A DNA stretch of 35,076 nucleotides from Natronohydrobacter sp. (GTDB lineage: Bacteria > Pseudomonadota > Alphaproteobacteria > Rhodobacterales > Rhodobacteraceae): the NCBI GenBank assembly GCA_007118445.1, contig SKRP01000072.1, positions 1 to 35,076 on the forward strand. The letters run 5' to 3'. The position numbers were made by a program, and so were the translations under genes. The notes beneath the pieces were generated by a model, which saw only the letters and a list, made by a program, of their open reading frames with translations, was not told where the DNA came from and did not search any database. Below are positions 18,672 through 28,600 of the stretch, in pieces (position 1 is the stretch's first letter; every line of letters starts with the position of its first letter).

Positions 18672-19948
18672 GGTCCGTCCCCGGCTGCAGCGGCCGCGCG
18701 CAGGGTCAGCGTGCCCAGAACCCGCCCTGCCCCCTCGCTGGCAGACCGGTCCAGCGCGACCGCCAGACCAGCGCTTTCCAGTTCCGACAGCAAGGCTTCC
18801 AGAATGCCGAAATCCGGACTGGTGAGTTCGACCACCACCGACATATCCCCCTGCAGCTGCATCGATTGCAGGTCAATATCGGCCTCGGCCATCGCCGCGC
18901 TGGCACGCCACATCACGTCCAGCGCCGAAAGTTCCGCACCGGGGTCCTGCATCAGGGCTGCACGTCGTTCATCGATCACGCGCGCGACCTGCAACTCGAT
19001 ATTGGGCAAGGGCCCGTCCGGCAGGAAATATTGCCGCGTCAGCGCGATATTGCGGTCCTGGCGGGCTTGCAATTCGGCTTCCAGCTGGTGCGTCTCGAAG
19101 AGCACACCGCCCGCCCAGACCAGCCCGGCCAGCACGAAAAGCAGTGCAGGCAGCATCAACGCGCGGATGCGCGCGCGCAGCGCCATGCGCGGATCGGCCT
19201 GCTGCTGACGCAGATCCAGTGCCAGTTCTCCATAAGCCAGCACACGCGGTGCGGCGATATCAGGCGGCAGATCAGCCGCATCGCGCGCGATCACCAGCCC
19301 CGGCAGCTGATCCTGCAGACGCGCGAGCGCAGCATCAATCGCAGGATGGGCAGGACCAAGCCGCAACACTGCGCGCGGCGCAGTCGCATCGCTCAGCGCG
19401 GGCTGCAGGGCCAGCGCGGCGAGTTCCGGCTCGGCGCTCAGCCCGTCCCCTGGACCCAGCCGGATCTGGACAACCCCATCCGGGGCCGTGCCGGTCTGAA
19501 CTGTCCACAGCCCAGGGCTGGTCGGCAGGGCCAGATAATCCGGCAGGATCGCCTGCAGCTTTCGGCCCAGATCGGCAGTTGCGCTGCGCCAGGCCTGCAG
19601 ATCCTCTGACCGGGCCAGCAGCAGCGTCTGCCATTGCCCGCCCTCTGAATCCAGCGGCGCGGGGCGCAGATCGACCTGCTGCGTGCCAAGCCCCAGCCGG
19701 TCGCGGACATCGCGCGCGGCCACGCGCAGCCGCGCGTCACCGCGCAGCGCAGGCGGCAGATCAAGTGGCACCAGCGGCACCAGCGCGCCCGGCACCAGCA
19801 CCACGACCGGGCCATCCGGCAAAGGTGTCGCGCCATGCAGCGACCAGAAGGACACAGGCGCAGCAACGGCGCTGCGGCGCCAGCCCCTGCGCCAGCCGAA
19901 CGCGCCCGCCGAAGCGGCTGGAAGCGGCGATGTCAGGGCAGCGGTCAT
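18668..19948 (-). CDS. gspL: Type II secretion system protein L
   Basis: Cytoplasmic actin-like N-half (VVVLVPGALVPLVPLDLPPALRGDARLRVAARDVRDRLGLGTQQVDL), TM, periplasmic C-domain; syntenic between gspK and gspM. Confidence 0.85.
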   Translation of the reverse strand: MTAALTSPLPAASAGAFGWRRGWRRSAVAAPVSFWSLHGATPLPDGPVVVLVPGALVPLVPLDLPPALRGDARLRVAARDVRDRLGLGTQQVDLRPAPLDSEGGQWQTLLLARSEDLQAWRSATADLGRKLQAILPDYLALPTSPGLWTVQTGTAPDGVVQIRLGPGDGLSAEPELAALALQPALSDATAPRAVLRLGPAHPAIDAALARLQDQLPGLVIARDAADLPPDIAAPRVLAYGELALDLRQQQADPRMALRARIRALMLPALLFVLAGLVWAGGVLFETHQLEAELQARQDRNIALTRQYFLPDGPLPNIELQVARVIDERRAALMQDPGAELSALDVMWRASAAMAEADIDLQSMQLQGDMSVVVELTSPDFGILEALLSELESAGLAVALDRSASEGAGRVLGTLTLRAAAAAGDGP

Positions 19949-20880
19949 CACTCGGACTCCGGCATGGACAGGACCACCGTGCAACAGGCAGCAGGGTTTG
20001 CGCGTCTGACGATCACTTTCCGCCTCAGGCGCAGCGTGTCAAGCCGTGCATCGAGCTGCAGCTCGAACCAGCCGGAGGTGATGCTCAGCCCGAACAACTC
20101 GACCCGGTCAAACGCCGCTTCGCCGACACTGTCCTCGAACCAGTCCAGCGCCTGCCCGAGATCCGTGAAGGGCCGCGCCGCCTCGAGCATGCGCGCCATA
20201 TTGGCCGCGCTCACCCCCGGCAGAAAGGCGGCCAGCACTTCCGGGCGCACGGTGTTCAGGTTCATCATCTGCTCCTCCGGCAAGGCCGCCACATAGGGCG
20301 CGAGGGCAGTGATATCCGCATCGCTCAGCCCCTCGATCAGGCGCAACTGCGCGATATCGGTCAAGGGCAGCGGCGGCGGGCGGGTCGCGCGACCCCAGGC
20401 CGTGACCCGCTGGCCCAGATCGGGATCAAGCGCCTGCATCAGCCTGCGGCGCGTCGTCGCGGACAGGCCGATATCCTGCGTCAGCTGGCCAAATGCCTCG
20501 CGCGCCAGCGCCCGTAAAAGGGCGTCAGAATCCTCATCAAATTCCGTGCCCAGCCAGGCCAGATTGAACCGCCCCTGCAGATCGCTGATCTGCAGGCTGA
20601 CAACGCCCTGATCAATCGGTTCATCGCGGTAGCCCTGCGCCCAGCCCTGCCCGGTATGGGTCGCCGCCTCCGCGCCCGGTGCTTGCGTCAGCAATTGCAG
20701 TCCCAGAAGCTGCGCCGCGTCCAGATAGGCCGCCGCCTGCCCGGCCTCGGTCATGCCCGCCAGCCGCTGGCGGGCCGCATCGCTGCGCAGCATCAACCCG
20801 ACCGCAATCGCCGAGAGTCCCGCCACCAGCACCAGCGCATTGATCAGCGCCACCCCGCGCGGCCCGCCCCCGCGCCTCAT
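19948..20880 (-). CDS. gspK: Type II secretion minor pseudopilin K
   Basis: GVALINALVLVAGLSAIAVGLMLRSD prepilin-type N-terminus; LNTVRPEVLAAFLPGVSAANMARML region; syntenic. Confidence 0.9.
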   Translation of the reverse strand: MRRGGGPRGVALINALVLVAGLSAIAVGLMLRSDAARQRLAGMTEAGQAAAYLDAAQLLGLQLLTQAPGAEAATHTGQGWAQGYRDEPIDQGVVSLQISDLQGRFNLAWLGTEFDEDSDALLRALAREAFGQLTQDIGLSATTRRRLMQALDPDLGQRVTAWGRATRPPPLPLTDIAQLRLIEGLSDADITALAPYVAALPEEQMMNLNTVRPEVLAAFLPGVSAANMARMLEAARPFTDLGQALDWFEDSVGEAAFDRVELFGLSITSGWFELQLDARLDTLRLRRKVIVRRANPAACCTVVLSMPESE

Positions 20881-21455
20881 GGGCTCACCACCAGGCGCAG
20901 GGGGCCATGGCGGCGGGTCTCGAAGGTCACCTCGATCTGCCGTGGCAGGGTTTCGCTGGTCTCGGGGGGCGTGACCTCGAAGCTGGTCACACCTTCAAGC
21001 AACACGATATCGGGGCCGCGCTGGCCCGGGTCGCGCGGATGCAGCACTGGCCAGATGCCCCGCGAGAGGGTTTCCGCCTGCGCATCGAATTGCCAGATCA
21101 CCCGCTGGAACCCGTCCTCGCGCCGGGCGTCGCCCGCAAGCCGCATCTGGCCGCCAAGGCTGAGCGCGAGTGTGTTGCCGGAGGGCGCGTAGGCCGCTTC
21201 CTGCCCACCCAGCGGCGGGGTAAAGGGCAGCGGCACCAGACTGTCCAGATCCGCCCGCAGCAGGGCCATCAGACGCATCAGCGCCGCGCTGTCGCCGGTC
21301 TGCTGCTCGAGCACGCGGCGCTGATGCACGGCCCCGGTCAGAACCTGCAGCGACATGACGGCCACCAGCGAAAACAGCGCCAGCGCGACCATCAGCTCCA
21401 GCAAGGTGAATCCAGGCGGGGCATGGCGCGCGGCATGGCTCGGGTCCCGGCTCAT
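20877..21455 (-). CDS. gspJ: Type II secretion minor pseudopilin J
   Basis: APPGFTLLELMVALALFSLVAVMSLQVLTGAVHQRRVLEQQT...; 4-nt overlaps with neighbours. Confidence 0.92.
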   Translation of the reverse strand: MSRDPSHAARHAPPGFTLLELMVALALFSLVAVMSLQVLTGAVHQRRVLEQQTGDSAALMRLMALLRADLDSLVPLPFTPPLGGQEAAYAPSGNTLALSLGGQMRLAGDARREDGFQRVIWQFDAQAETLSRGIWPVLHPRDPGQRGPDIVLLEGVTSFEVTPPETSETLPRQIEVTFETRRHGPLRLVVSP

Positions 21456-21835
21456 GGCGCTGCCGCCAGATAGATCACCAGCCGCGCGCCGGGCAGGTCG
21501 GTGGCGGAGACCGTGATCGCAACCTCGACCAGATTGCCAGCGGTCGGGGCCTCGTCCAGCCGGATCGCCCAGTCATAGGGGCCCATCCGGCGCTGGTCCG
21601 GCAGCGCGCGTCCATCAGTCAGACCCAGCGCGCGCAGCTCGGCGGCATGGTTCAGCGCCACCTGATGCGCCAGCCCGCGCGCCAGCACGCCCTGCGCCTG
21701 CTGACCGGCCTGCTCGAAGCTGCGAAAGGCAGCAAGGCTGGCCACGGACAGAATGGTGATGGCAATCGCCAGTTCGATAAGCGTCATCCCGGCAGGCGCA
21801 CGCTTTCGCGCAGGCGTTTTCGCAGGCGCGCTCAT
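21452..21835 (-). CDS. gspI: Type II secretion minor pseudopilin I
   Basis: AGMTLIELAIAITILSVASLAAFRSFEQ... prepilin N-methylation motif. Confidence 0.9.
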   Translation of the reverse strand: MSAPAKTPARKRAPAGMTLIELAIAITILSVASLAAFRSFEQAGQQAQGVLARGLAHQVALNHAAELRALGLTDGRALPDQRRMGPYDWAIRLDEAPTAGNLVEVAITVSATDLPGARLVIYLAAAP

Positions 21836-22350
21836 ACCGGGTCACAGGCGGGTCGGCTCTGCCCGTCACCGATGCACAGCCAGGGGCGCGGCCCGCCCTG
21901 TTGCGGGACCAGGCGCAGGCTGAAGGCCGTGCTGCGCCCGTCCGGGAGCAGCCGGATGGCAGGCGCGTCCTCGGGGCCGGGCGCGGGCGCGGGCTGATGG
22001 CTGCGCCCGCCGATCTGCCACAGAAGCTGCATGTCGCGCAGCTCGGTTACGCCTGACCCGGCCGGCAGCCAGACGCCTTCGGGGTTGCGGCGCAGCACCT
22101 GCCAGCCCTGCGGGCGCGGGCGCAGCCCGACCGGCTGGCGCGTAAATGCCGCAAGGTCGATCGCCTCGGCCACAGAGTTTTCAAACGCCATCGCCTGACG
22201 GGACGGATCAGCGCCCCGCGCAGAGGGCGACAGGCTCTGCGTGGCGCCGGTCCCCCAGAGCACGCCCAGCGTCAGCACGGACATGATGGTGACGACCACC
22301 ATCAATTCGATCAGCGAGAAGCCACGCGCGCCCGCTGCCCTGCGCTGCAT
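21832..22350 (-). CDS. gspH: Type II secretion minor pseudopilin H
   Basis: MQRRAAGARGFSLIELMVVVTIMSVLTLGVLWG...; start set at 22350, inside the longer ORF-track entry 21832..22836. Confidence 0.9.
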   Translation of the reverse strand: MQRRAAGARGFSLIELMVVVTIMSVLTLGVLWGTGATQSLSPSARGADPSRQAMAFENSVAEAIDLAAFTRQPVGLRPRPQGWQVLRRNPEGVWLPAGSGVTELRDMQLLWQIGGRSHQPAPAPGPEDAPAIRLLPDGRSTAFSLRLVPQQGGPRPWLCIGDGQSRPACDPV

Positions 22351-22352
22351 TG

Positions 22353-22820
22353 TCAGTTGATGTTCCAATTCCCGATCACTGCATTGACCCCGCTGCCGCC
22401 GGGTCGCCCGTCCGCACCATAGCTGAACAGATCGTAATCGGCCTGCACACCAGGGTAGAGATACTGATATTCCCGCCCCCACGGGTCCGAGGGCACGCGG
22501 GCGATATAGCCGCCCTCGGCCCAGTTCTCCGGCACCGGCGCGCGGCTGGGGCGCGCGACCAGCGCGTCCAGCCCCTGTTCGGTGGTGGGGTAGCTTCGGT
22601 TGTCCAGCCGGTAGAGCGCAAGCGCGGCCTCGAGCGCGGCAATATCCGACTGCGCGCGCGACACCCGCGCCTGATCGGGCCGGTCGATCACGCGCGGCAC
22701 GATCACCACGGCCAGGATCGACAGGATCACCACCACAACCATCAATTCGATCAGCGAAAACCCGGCCGCAGGCTTGCGCCGGGGAACAGGAGCAGTCAGG
22801 AGAGGACGTCCGCGAAGCAT
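22353..22820 (-). CDS. gspG: Type II secretion major pseudopilin G
   Basis: GFSLIELMVVVVILSILAVVIVPRVIDRPDQARVSRAQSDIAALEAALALYRLDNRSYPTTEQGLDALV...GGYIARVPSDPWGREYQYLYPG. Confidence 0.96.
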   Translation of the reverse strand: MLRGRPLLTAPVPRRKPAAGFSLIELMVVVVILSILAVVIVPRVIDRPDQARVSRAQSDIAALEAALALYRLDNRSYPTTEQGLDALVARPSRAPVPENWAEGGYIARVPSDPWGREYQYLYPGVQADYDLFSYGADGRPGGSGVNAVIGNWNIN

Positions 22821-22926
22821 ATGTGTAATCTGTCACCAGAGAAATCGGGAATAGTCATCGGATGATACCGGAAGCGGCAGAGCACGACAACCGCGTCGAG
22901 ATGCAGGCGGACCTGCACAAGCTATT

Positions 22927-23730
22927 GTGAGCGCCGCGATGGGGACGCCAGAGGCCGAGCTTGTCCGGGCTGTGCTGATCCTCGCGCTCGGCGCACCGAT
23001 GGGGTCTTTCGCAGCGCTGCTCGCGGACCGTCTGCCGCGCGGGCGTCCCGTGGCCCTGACCCGCTCATGCTGCGACAGCTGCCAGACCCCTCTGCGCTGG
23101 TTCGAGCTGATCCCGATCCTGTCCTGGCTGGCCCTGCGCGGGCGCTGCAGAAGCTGCGCAGCGCCGATCCCGGCGCGGCTCTGGCAGGCCGAACTGGCCG
23201 GGCTGGCGCTGGCCGGGCTGGCGCTCTGGTCCGGGCTGGGGCTGTGGGGGGCGGCGCTCTTCTGGTGCCTGCTTGCACTGATCCTGTCCGATCTGCGATT
23301 CTATCGCTTGCCCGACCTGCTGACCGGCAGCCTGTTCGCGCTGGCCTGCGCAGCAGCTTTCTGGCCCGAGGGCCCGGGCGGGCCGACAGACCCTGCCAGA
23401 GTGCTGCAGGCATTGGCCGGGGGCGCGGTCGGGGCCGGGATGTTCTGGGCGCTGGCCCGCGCCTACCGGCTCTGGCGTGGTCATGACGGGATGGGGGCTG
23501 GCGATATCCGGCTGATGGCCGGGCTGGGTGCCATGATCGTCCCGCTGGCTGGCTGGCAGGGGCTGGCGCTGGTGACGCTGATCGCGGGCTTGAGCGGGCT
23601 GGCGCTGGGCCTGATGCGCGCGCTGCGCCGGGGCCGTAACCTGCGCCGCCGGGTGCGCCTGCCTTTCGGTGCCTGTCTGGGCAATGCGGCCATTTTCGTG
23701 GCAGCGGGTGCCGCTCTGGGGCTGATCTGA
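22927..23730 (+). CDS. gspO: Prepilin peptidase (A24 family)
   Basis: Two CxxC pairs (CDSCQTPL, CRSCAAPI), catalytic-Asp regions SDLRFYRLPD and GMGAGDIRLMAGLG, multiple TM segments; divergent from gspG. Confidence 0.93.
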   Translation: MSAAMGTPEAELVRAVLILALGAPMGSFAALLADRLPRGRPVALTRSCCDSCQTPLRWFELIPILSWLALRGRCRSCAAPIPARLWQAELAGLALAGLALWSGLGLWGAALFWCLLALILSDLRFYRLPDLLTGSLFALACAAAFWPEGPGGPTDPARVLQALAGGAVGAGMFWALARAYRLWRGHDGMGAGDIRLMAGLGAMIVPLAGWQGLALVTLIAGLSGLALGLMRALRRGRNLRRRVRLPFGACLGNAAIFVAAGAALGLI

Positions 23731-23900
23731 AACCTGCGTTGAGGAAGCGGTTGACTTGTTTCCGGCGCACAGGCAAGACGTATGCTGTTCAGATTTGATC
23801 AGGGTATTCTTGACCAGGTACAGGGGGCCGGCTCAGACGCAGCCGATCGGGGAGCGACATTTTTGCCAAGGCCGCATCGGGCCTGCCGCAGAAGGTGACA

Positions 23901-26900
23901 ATGATGAGATCAGGGCATTTGCTGAAGGGTTTAAGCCAGCGCGTCCGGCGGCTGCAAGCCGAGGGCACGCCCCTGCCACCGGGGTTTGATCCGGAACAGT
24001 ATCGCGCCCTGAACCCCGATGTCGCAGCCGCCTGCCCGACAGCGCAAGAGGCGGCGCAGCATTATCTGCGCCATGGCCGGGCAGAATTGCGGCGGGTCCG
24101 GCCCGAAGGCAGCGGCCTGAACCATCCCGAAAGCCGGATGCTGCAGAATGTCAGCGACAGACAGGGCTGGCTGGACTGGCTGCGGCGCGAAAGCGCGACC
24201 ACCGGGCTGGAAACCATCATCCGCTCCCATCCGCGTGCAGGATGGTTGCAGGGCGGATTCGTGCTGTCGGCCTATCTGCAGATGCGCCCCAATATGTCGG
24301 CCCTGCTTGACACACCGCTTCAAGGCGCTTTCCATTATCTGGAATTCGGCATCGAGGAAAACAGCAGCGGCACCCAGCCAAGCCCTGATCCGGCCCATAT
24401 CCGACAGCTCTATGCACCGCTGTTCGACGACATGCGCGCGCGCAGCTCCGCCGATGCCACCACTATGCTGCGCCGCTTGTTCGCGGCCGGGTATGACTGG
24501 CGCAACATCACCCTGACAGAATATGGTTTCTGGGAAGCGCATGGCCTGAATGGCGGCTTCTATACACGCTGGTTCGACCCCGATTACTACCATGCAGCCG
24601 CCACGCGCGCCGGAACGCCCCCGGTTACACGCAACCGGCTGGACTGCATCCGGCATTTCTGCGCCACAGCCCCCGAGGCGCGGCTGCGCCCGCATGCTGA
24701 TCTGACCGTGGATGCGCCTTTCTATGTCGAGCACTGGTTGCAGACCTGTCTGACGCTGCGGAACAATCTCGCTGCAGCGCCCGATCAGACCCAGGCGGCG
24801 CTGTCAGTGCTGGCGGCAGAGCTCGACTGCCCGTTCGGCGACCTGACCGCGTTTCGCGCCGGAAAATCATCCCTTCCGCCAGACCTGGCCCGCCGTATCG
24901 AGAGGCATTTCTTCACCCGCGGCACCCGGATCGGCGCGGCCTGCAACCTCGCGCATTGGGCCCGCCAGTTCTTCGGCAGGGCCTTGCCGCCGCGTCTGAT
25001 CGAGCGCCTGCAGGCCGAAGCCTTCCATGGTGGCCATATCGCGCCGCCTCTGGACCAGCTGACCCGCGCCCTGACCGAACCGATGCTGAATATCGGCGCG
25101 CTGCATGACCTCGCCCCGGAAGAAGCCGACGCCCTGATCGATCTGGCCGATTCACTGGCGGTGTCAGGCAAGACCGATGACGCCGAATGGCTCTATCGCA
25201 CAGTGCTGGAGCAATTTCCCCAGCTTGAGCGCGGGCTGAACCATCTGGCGGATCTGATGCGTCGCGCGGGTCGCCCTGGTGCCGAGTTTCAGCTGCGCGT
25301 GCAATCCGCAGCCCTGCCCGGACCGAAACAGGGGGGCGGGGTCTGGAATCTGCTCGCTCTTGCGGAAATGGCCATGGAGCGCGGCTTTCCCGCCCCGGCC
25401 ATTCAGGCCCTGACCACCGCCCGCGCAGCGCTTGGCGGCGACGAGGCGCAGCGCAGCAAGTTCCGCAACCTGTCCGAGACCCTTTTTCATCAGGTCTGGT
25501 CCAGCATCGGCGACTATGCAGATCGCACGGACATGAGCACCGCGCAGGCGCGCCTGCGCGCGACGCTGGCGCTGGCAACCCCGTTGCGTCACGGCCCGAT
25601 CCCCACGCGCACGACCCCGGTGCGCCATGTTGCCCTGGTCGGAAATGTCGATCTCTATCAGTGCAAGCTTTACCGGATCGACCAGAAGGTCGAGCAATTG
25701 CGCATGGCCGGGTTCCAGGTGAGCGTTTTCCACCCGTTCGAGCAGCTGGCCGAGTTCCGCGCGCGCCTGCCCGAATTCGATGCCGCGATCTTTTTCCGTC
25801 TGCCCGCCTTTCCCGAAATCATGGCCGCGATCTGCGAATGCGCAACGCAACATGTGCCAAGTTTCTACGAAATCGATGATCTGGTCTTCGATGCAACGGC
25901 CTTTCCGCCACCGCTTGATACCTATGCCGGGACGATCACCAGACGGCAACATCGCGATATCGCCTGTGGTGTCCCGCTCTATGCCCATGCCATGCGCCTG
26001 TGCGACTTTGCCATAGCCTCGACCCGCAGCCTGGCCGAGGCGATGGCACCGCTGGTGCGCAGCGGGCAGGCGTTTGAGCATCACAATGCGCTTTCCGACC
26101 TGCATTACACGGCCAGGGCCACACGCGACGCCATGCCCCCGCGCAAGGCAGATCAGCCGCTGGTGCTGTTCTATGGTTCCGGCACCCGCGCGCATAAAGA
26201 GGATTTTCACGACCTGCTGGAACCGGCGCTTGCCCGCATCTTGCGGCGCTACAAGGGCCGCGTCGAGCTGCGGCTGGTCGGCGATTTCGGTGCATTCCGC
26301 CATCTGGACCCGGAACGCGATGCGATCCGCTTCATGGCACCGGTCTGGGATTTCGAGCAATATTGCCTGATGGTCTCTGCCGCCGACATCAATCTCTCGG
26401 TACTGGCCCGCAGCCCGGTCACGGATACGAAAAGCGAAATCAAATGGCTGGAAGCCGCGCTTTTCGCCATCCCTTCGGTGCTCAGCCGGACCGCCACGCA
26501 TGAGGATGTCATCGCAGAGGGCCGCACAGGGTTCCTGTGCGACAACAGCGCGGATTTCGAGCGCCATATCACGGCCCTGATCGAGCGACCCGAGTTGCGC
26601 CGCCAGATCGGCGAGGCCGCCCGCGAGGATGTGCTCGACCGCTACAGCCTGACAGCCATGGGGCAGAATCTGCGCGACATATTCACCCGCGCCACAGCCC
26701 CCGCGCAGCCCCGCAAGCCCCGGCTTCTGGTCGTCAATGTCTTCTACCCGCCACAGGCCATCGGCGGCGCGACCCGCGTGGTGCGCGACAATATCGCCAG
26801 CCTGCGCGCCCGCCATGGTGCGCGCTTCGACATCCTGGTCGTCTGTTCGGTCGAGGGCGCGCCGGCCTACAGCCTGCAATCCTGGATCGAGGATGGCGTC

Positions 26901-27953
26901 CCGGTCTGGGGCATCGGCACGCCCGATCAGGGCGGTACCGAAATGACCGCCCGCGACCCGTTGATGGAGCCGGTTTTCAACCAGCTTCTGGAACGTCTTG
27001 CACCCGATCTGGTGCATTTCCATTGCATCCAGCGCCTGACAACAGCGATCATTGATGCCACCCGCAAACGCGCAATCCCCTATCTGATCACGCTGCATGA
27101 CGGTTGGTGGATTTCGCCGCATCAGTTCCTGCTCGGCCCTGAAACCGACAAGCCGGTCCTGTATGACTATGCAGCGCTGGACGATCCCGCCACCCCGCAG
27201 CGCGCCCGCAGCCTGTGGCCGTCACTGGCCGGCGCGCGCCATCTGCTGGCCGTGTCCGAACCCTTTGCGCAGCTGCATCGCGACTGTCATCTGCCCAATG
27301 TGCTGACCTGCGAAAATGGTGTCCCGGACCTGCCCGCAGTCACCCGGACCCCGCATCCCGAAGGCCGTATCCGTCTGGGACTGTTCGGCGGGACCGAGCG
27401 CCACAAGGGACTGCCGCTGTTGCGCGCAGCCCTTCTGGGACAGGATTTCGGCAATCTCGAATTGCTGGTCATCGATCACGCACTCAAACCCGGCAGCACG
27501 ATCCGCGAGACATGGGGCACCACACCTGTTATCCGCTGCGGGAAAGTACCGCAATCCGAAGTGGCCCGGCTCTATGCGCAGATCGATATCCTTGTCGCCC
27601 CCTCGCTCTGGCCGGAATCCTATGGTCTGGTCACGCGCGAAGCGCTGGCGACAGGCGCATGGGTCATTGCCTCGGATCGCGGCGCGGTCGGGGGCGATGT
27701 GACCGACGGCAAGAACGGTCATGTCGTCGCGGTCAGCGAACCGGGCGCGCTCACAGAGCTACTGGCCCGGATTGACGCAGCACCAGAGGCATACCGCGCG
27801 CCCCCCGATCCTGCACCGGATCTGCGTCCGGCGGATGCGCAGGCAGAAGAATTGGCCATGCATTATTCAAAACTGCTTGCGCTGCCAGAGCCCGACCCGA
27901 CCCCGGCCGAACCGCTGGCCGAGGAGCCGGTAAAAGATAGCGCGCAGGGATAG
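23901..27953 (+). CDS. Large multidomain glycosyltransferase with two GT4-like (GT-B) modules
   Basis: N-terminal FDPEQYRALNPDVAAACPTAQEAAQHYLRHGRAELR module; TPR-like segment; first GT-like module (LVLFYGSGTRAHKEDFHDLLEPALARIL...AALFAIPSVLSRTATHEDVIAEGRTGFLC); second complete GT4 module (PRLLVVNVFYPPQAIGGATRVVRDNI...LGLFGGTERHKGLPLL...VAPSLWPESYGLVTREALATGAWVIASDRGAVGGDV). Confidence 0.92.
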   Translation: MMRSGHLLKGLSQRVRRLQAEGTPLPPGFDPEQYRALNPDVAAACPTAQEAAQHYLRHGRAELRRVRPEGSGLNHPESRMLQNVSDRQGWLDWLRRESATTGLETIIRSHPRAGWLQGGFVLSAYLQMRPNMSALLDTPLQGAFHYLEFGIEENSSGTQPSPDPAHIRQLYAPLFDDMRARSSADATTMLRRLFAAGYDWRNITLTEYGFWEAHGLNGGFYTRWFDPDYYHAAATRAGTPPVTRNRLDCIRHFCATAPEARLRPHADLTVDAPFYVEHWLQTCLTLRNNLAAAPDQTQAALSVLAAELDCPFGDLTAFRAGKSSLPPDLARRIERHFFTRGTRIGAACNLAHWARQFFGRALPPRLIERLQAEAFHGGHIAPPLDQLTRALTEPMLNIGALHDLAPEEADALIDLADSLAVSGKTDDAEWLYRTVLEQFPQLERGLNHLADLMRRAGRPGAEFQLRVQSAALPGPKQGGGVWNLLALAEMAMERGFPAPAIQALTTARAALGGDEAQRSKFRNLSETLFHQVWSSIGDYADRTDMSTAQARLRATLALATPLRHGPIPTRTTPVRHVALVGNVDLYQCKLYRIDQKVEQLRMAGFQVSVFHPFEQLAEFRARLPEFDAAIFFRLPAFPEIMAAICECATQHVPSFYEIDDLVFDATAFPPPLDTYAGTITRRQHRDIACGVPLYAHAMRLCDFAIASTRSLAEAMAPLVRSGQAFEHHNALSDLHYTARATRDAMPPRKADQPLVLFYGSGTRAHKEDFHDLLEPALARILRRYKGRVELRLVGDFGAFRHLDPERDAIRFMAPVWDFEQYCLMVSAADINLSVLARSPVTDTKSEIKWLEAALFAIPSVLSRTATHEDVIAEGRTGFLCDNSADFERHITALIERPELRRQIGEAAREDVLDRYSLTAMGQNLRDIFTRATAPAQPRKPRLLVVNVFYPPQAIGGATRVVRDNIASLRARHGARFDILVVCSVEGAPAYSLQSWIEDGVPVWGIGTPDQGGTEMTARDPLMEPVFNQLLERLAPDLVHFHCIQRLTTAIIDATRKRAIPYLITLHDGWWISPHQFLLGPETDKPVLYDYAALDDPATPQRARSLWPSLAGARHLLAVSEPFAQLHRDCHLPNVLTCENGVPDLPAVTRTPHPEGRIRLGLFGGTERHKGLPLLRAALLGQDFGNLELLVIDHALKPGSTIRETWGTTPVIRCGKVPQSEVARLYAQIDILVAPSLWPESYGLVTREALATGAWVIASDRGAVGGDVTDGKNGHVVAVSEPGALTELLARIDAAPEAYRAPPDPAPDLRPADAQAEELAMHYSKLLALPEPDPTPAEPLAEEPVKDSAQG

Positions 27954-27979
27954 CCTGCCCTGCGGCCCTGTGCGCGCGG

Positions 27980-28390
27980 TCAGGACCGGATCTTGCGGCC
28001 CAGAAGCTCCAGCCGGTGCCCCTCCAGCCGGTAGCCCAGCCGCCGCGCGATGCGTTCCTGCAGGGCCTCGATTTCCGGGTCGCAGAATTCGATCACATCG
28101 CCGGTTTCCAGATCGATCAGGTGGTCGTGATGCGCGCGTTCACTGTCTTCGAACCGCGCGCGGCCATCGCCGAATTCCAGCCGCTCCAGAATCCCGGCCT
28201 CCTGTAACAGTTTCACTGTGCGGTAGACCGTGGCCAGCGAAATACGCGGGTCCAGAGCATTTGCGCGGGCGTGCAGCTCCTCGACATCGGGATGATCACT
28301 CGCGGCCTCGATCACCTTCGCGATGGTGCGCCGCTGGTCTGTCATGCGCAGCCCCTGCGCTTCAATTCGCTCAAGGATAGGTTTGTTCAC
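27980..28390 (-). CDS. Fur-family transcriptional regulator (Fur/Mur-type)
   Basis: VNKPILERIEAQGLRMTDQRRTIAKVIEAASDHPDVEELHARANALDPRISLATVYRTVKLLQEAGILERLEFGDGRARFE...HHDHLIDLETGDVIEFCDPEIEALQ; GTG start. Confidence 0.94.
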   Translation of the reverse strand: MNKPILERIEAQGLRMTDQRRTIAKVIEAASDHPDVEELHARANALDPRISLATVYRTVKLLQEAGILERLEFGDGRARFEDSERAHHDHLIDLETGDVIEFCDPEIEALQERIARRLGYRLEGHRLELLGRKIRS

Positions 28391-28600
28391 GATACTGGCC
28401 CGCTCTGCGTCGCCCGGAGCATACGCGCGATGGCGGGCGCAGAAAACCGCAAATCGCGCAGTCGGCACAGGCTGTCTGCTTTGGACTTGATTTCATGAGC
28501 CAAGCCATGTCCAATCCTGCCCTGTCAGACTTGGCGACCCTTGCGGTCGCGAGAACGACCGTATCAGAGCCACGCAACCCCAACCGAAAGCGATCCTGCC

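Noticed and set aside
21832-22836. 334-aa ORF spanning gspH and antiparallel to its upstream frame
   Set aside because: N-terminal 160 residues are an out-of-frame reading of gspG; gspH starts at 22350.
25164-27122. 652-aa minus ORF inside the large glycosyltransferase gene
   Set aside because: Antisense of a coherent GT coding region; compositionally an artefact.
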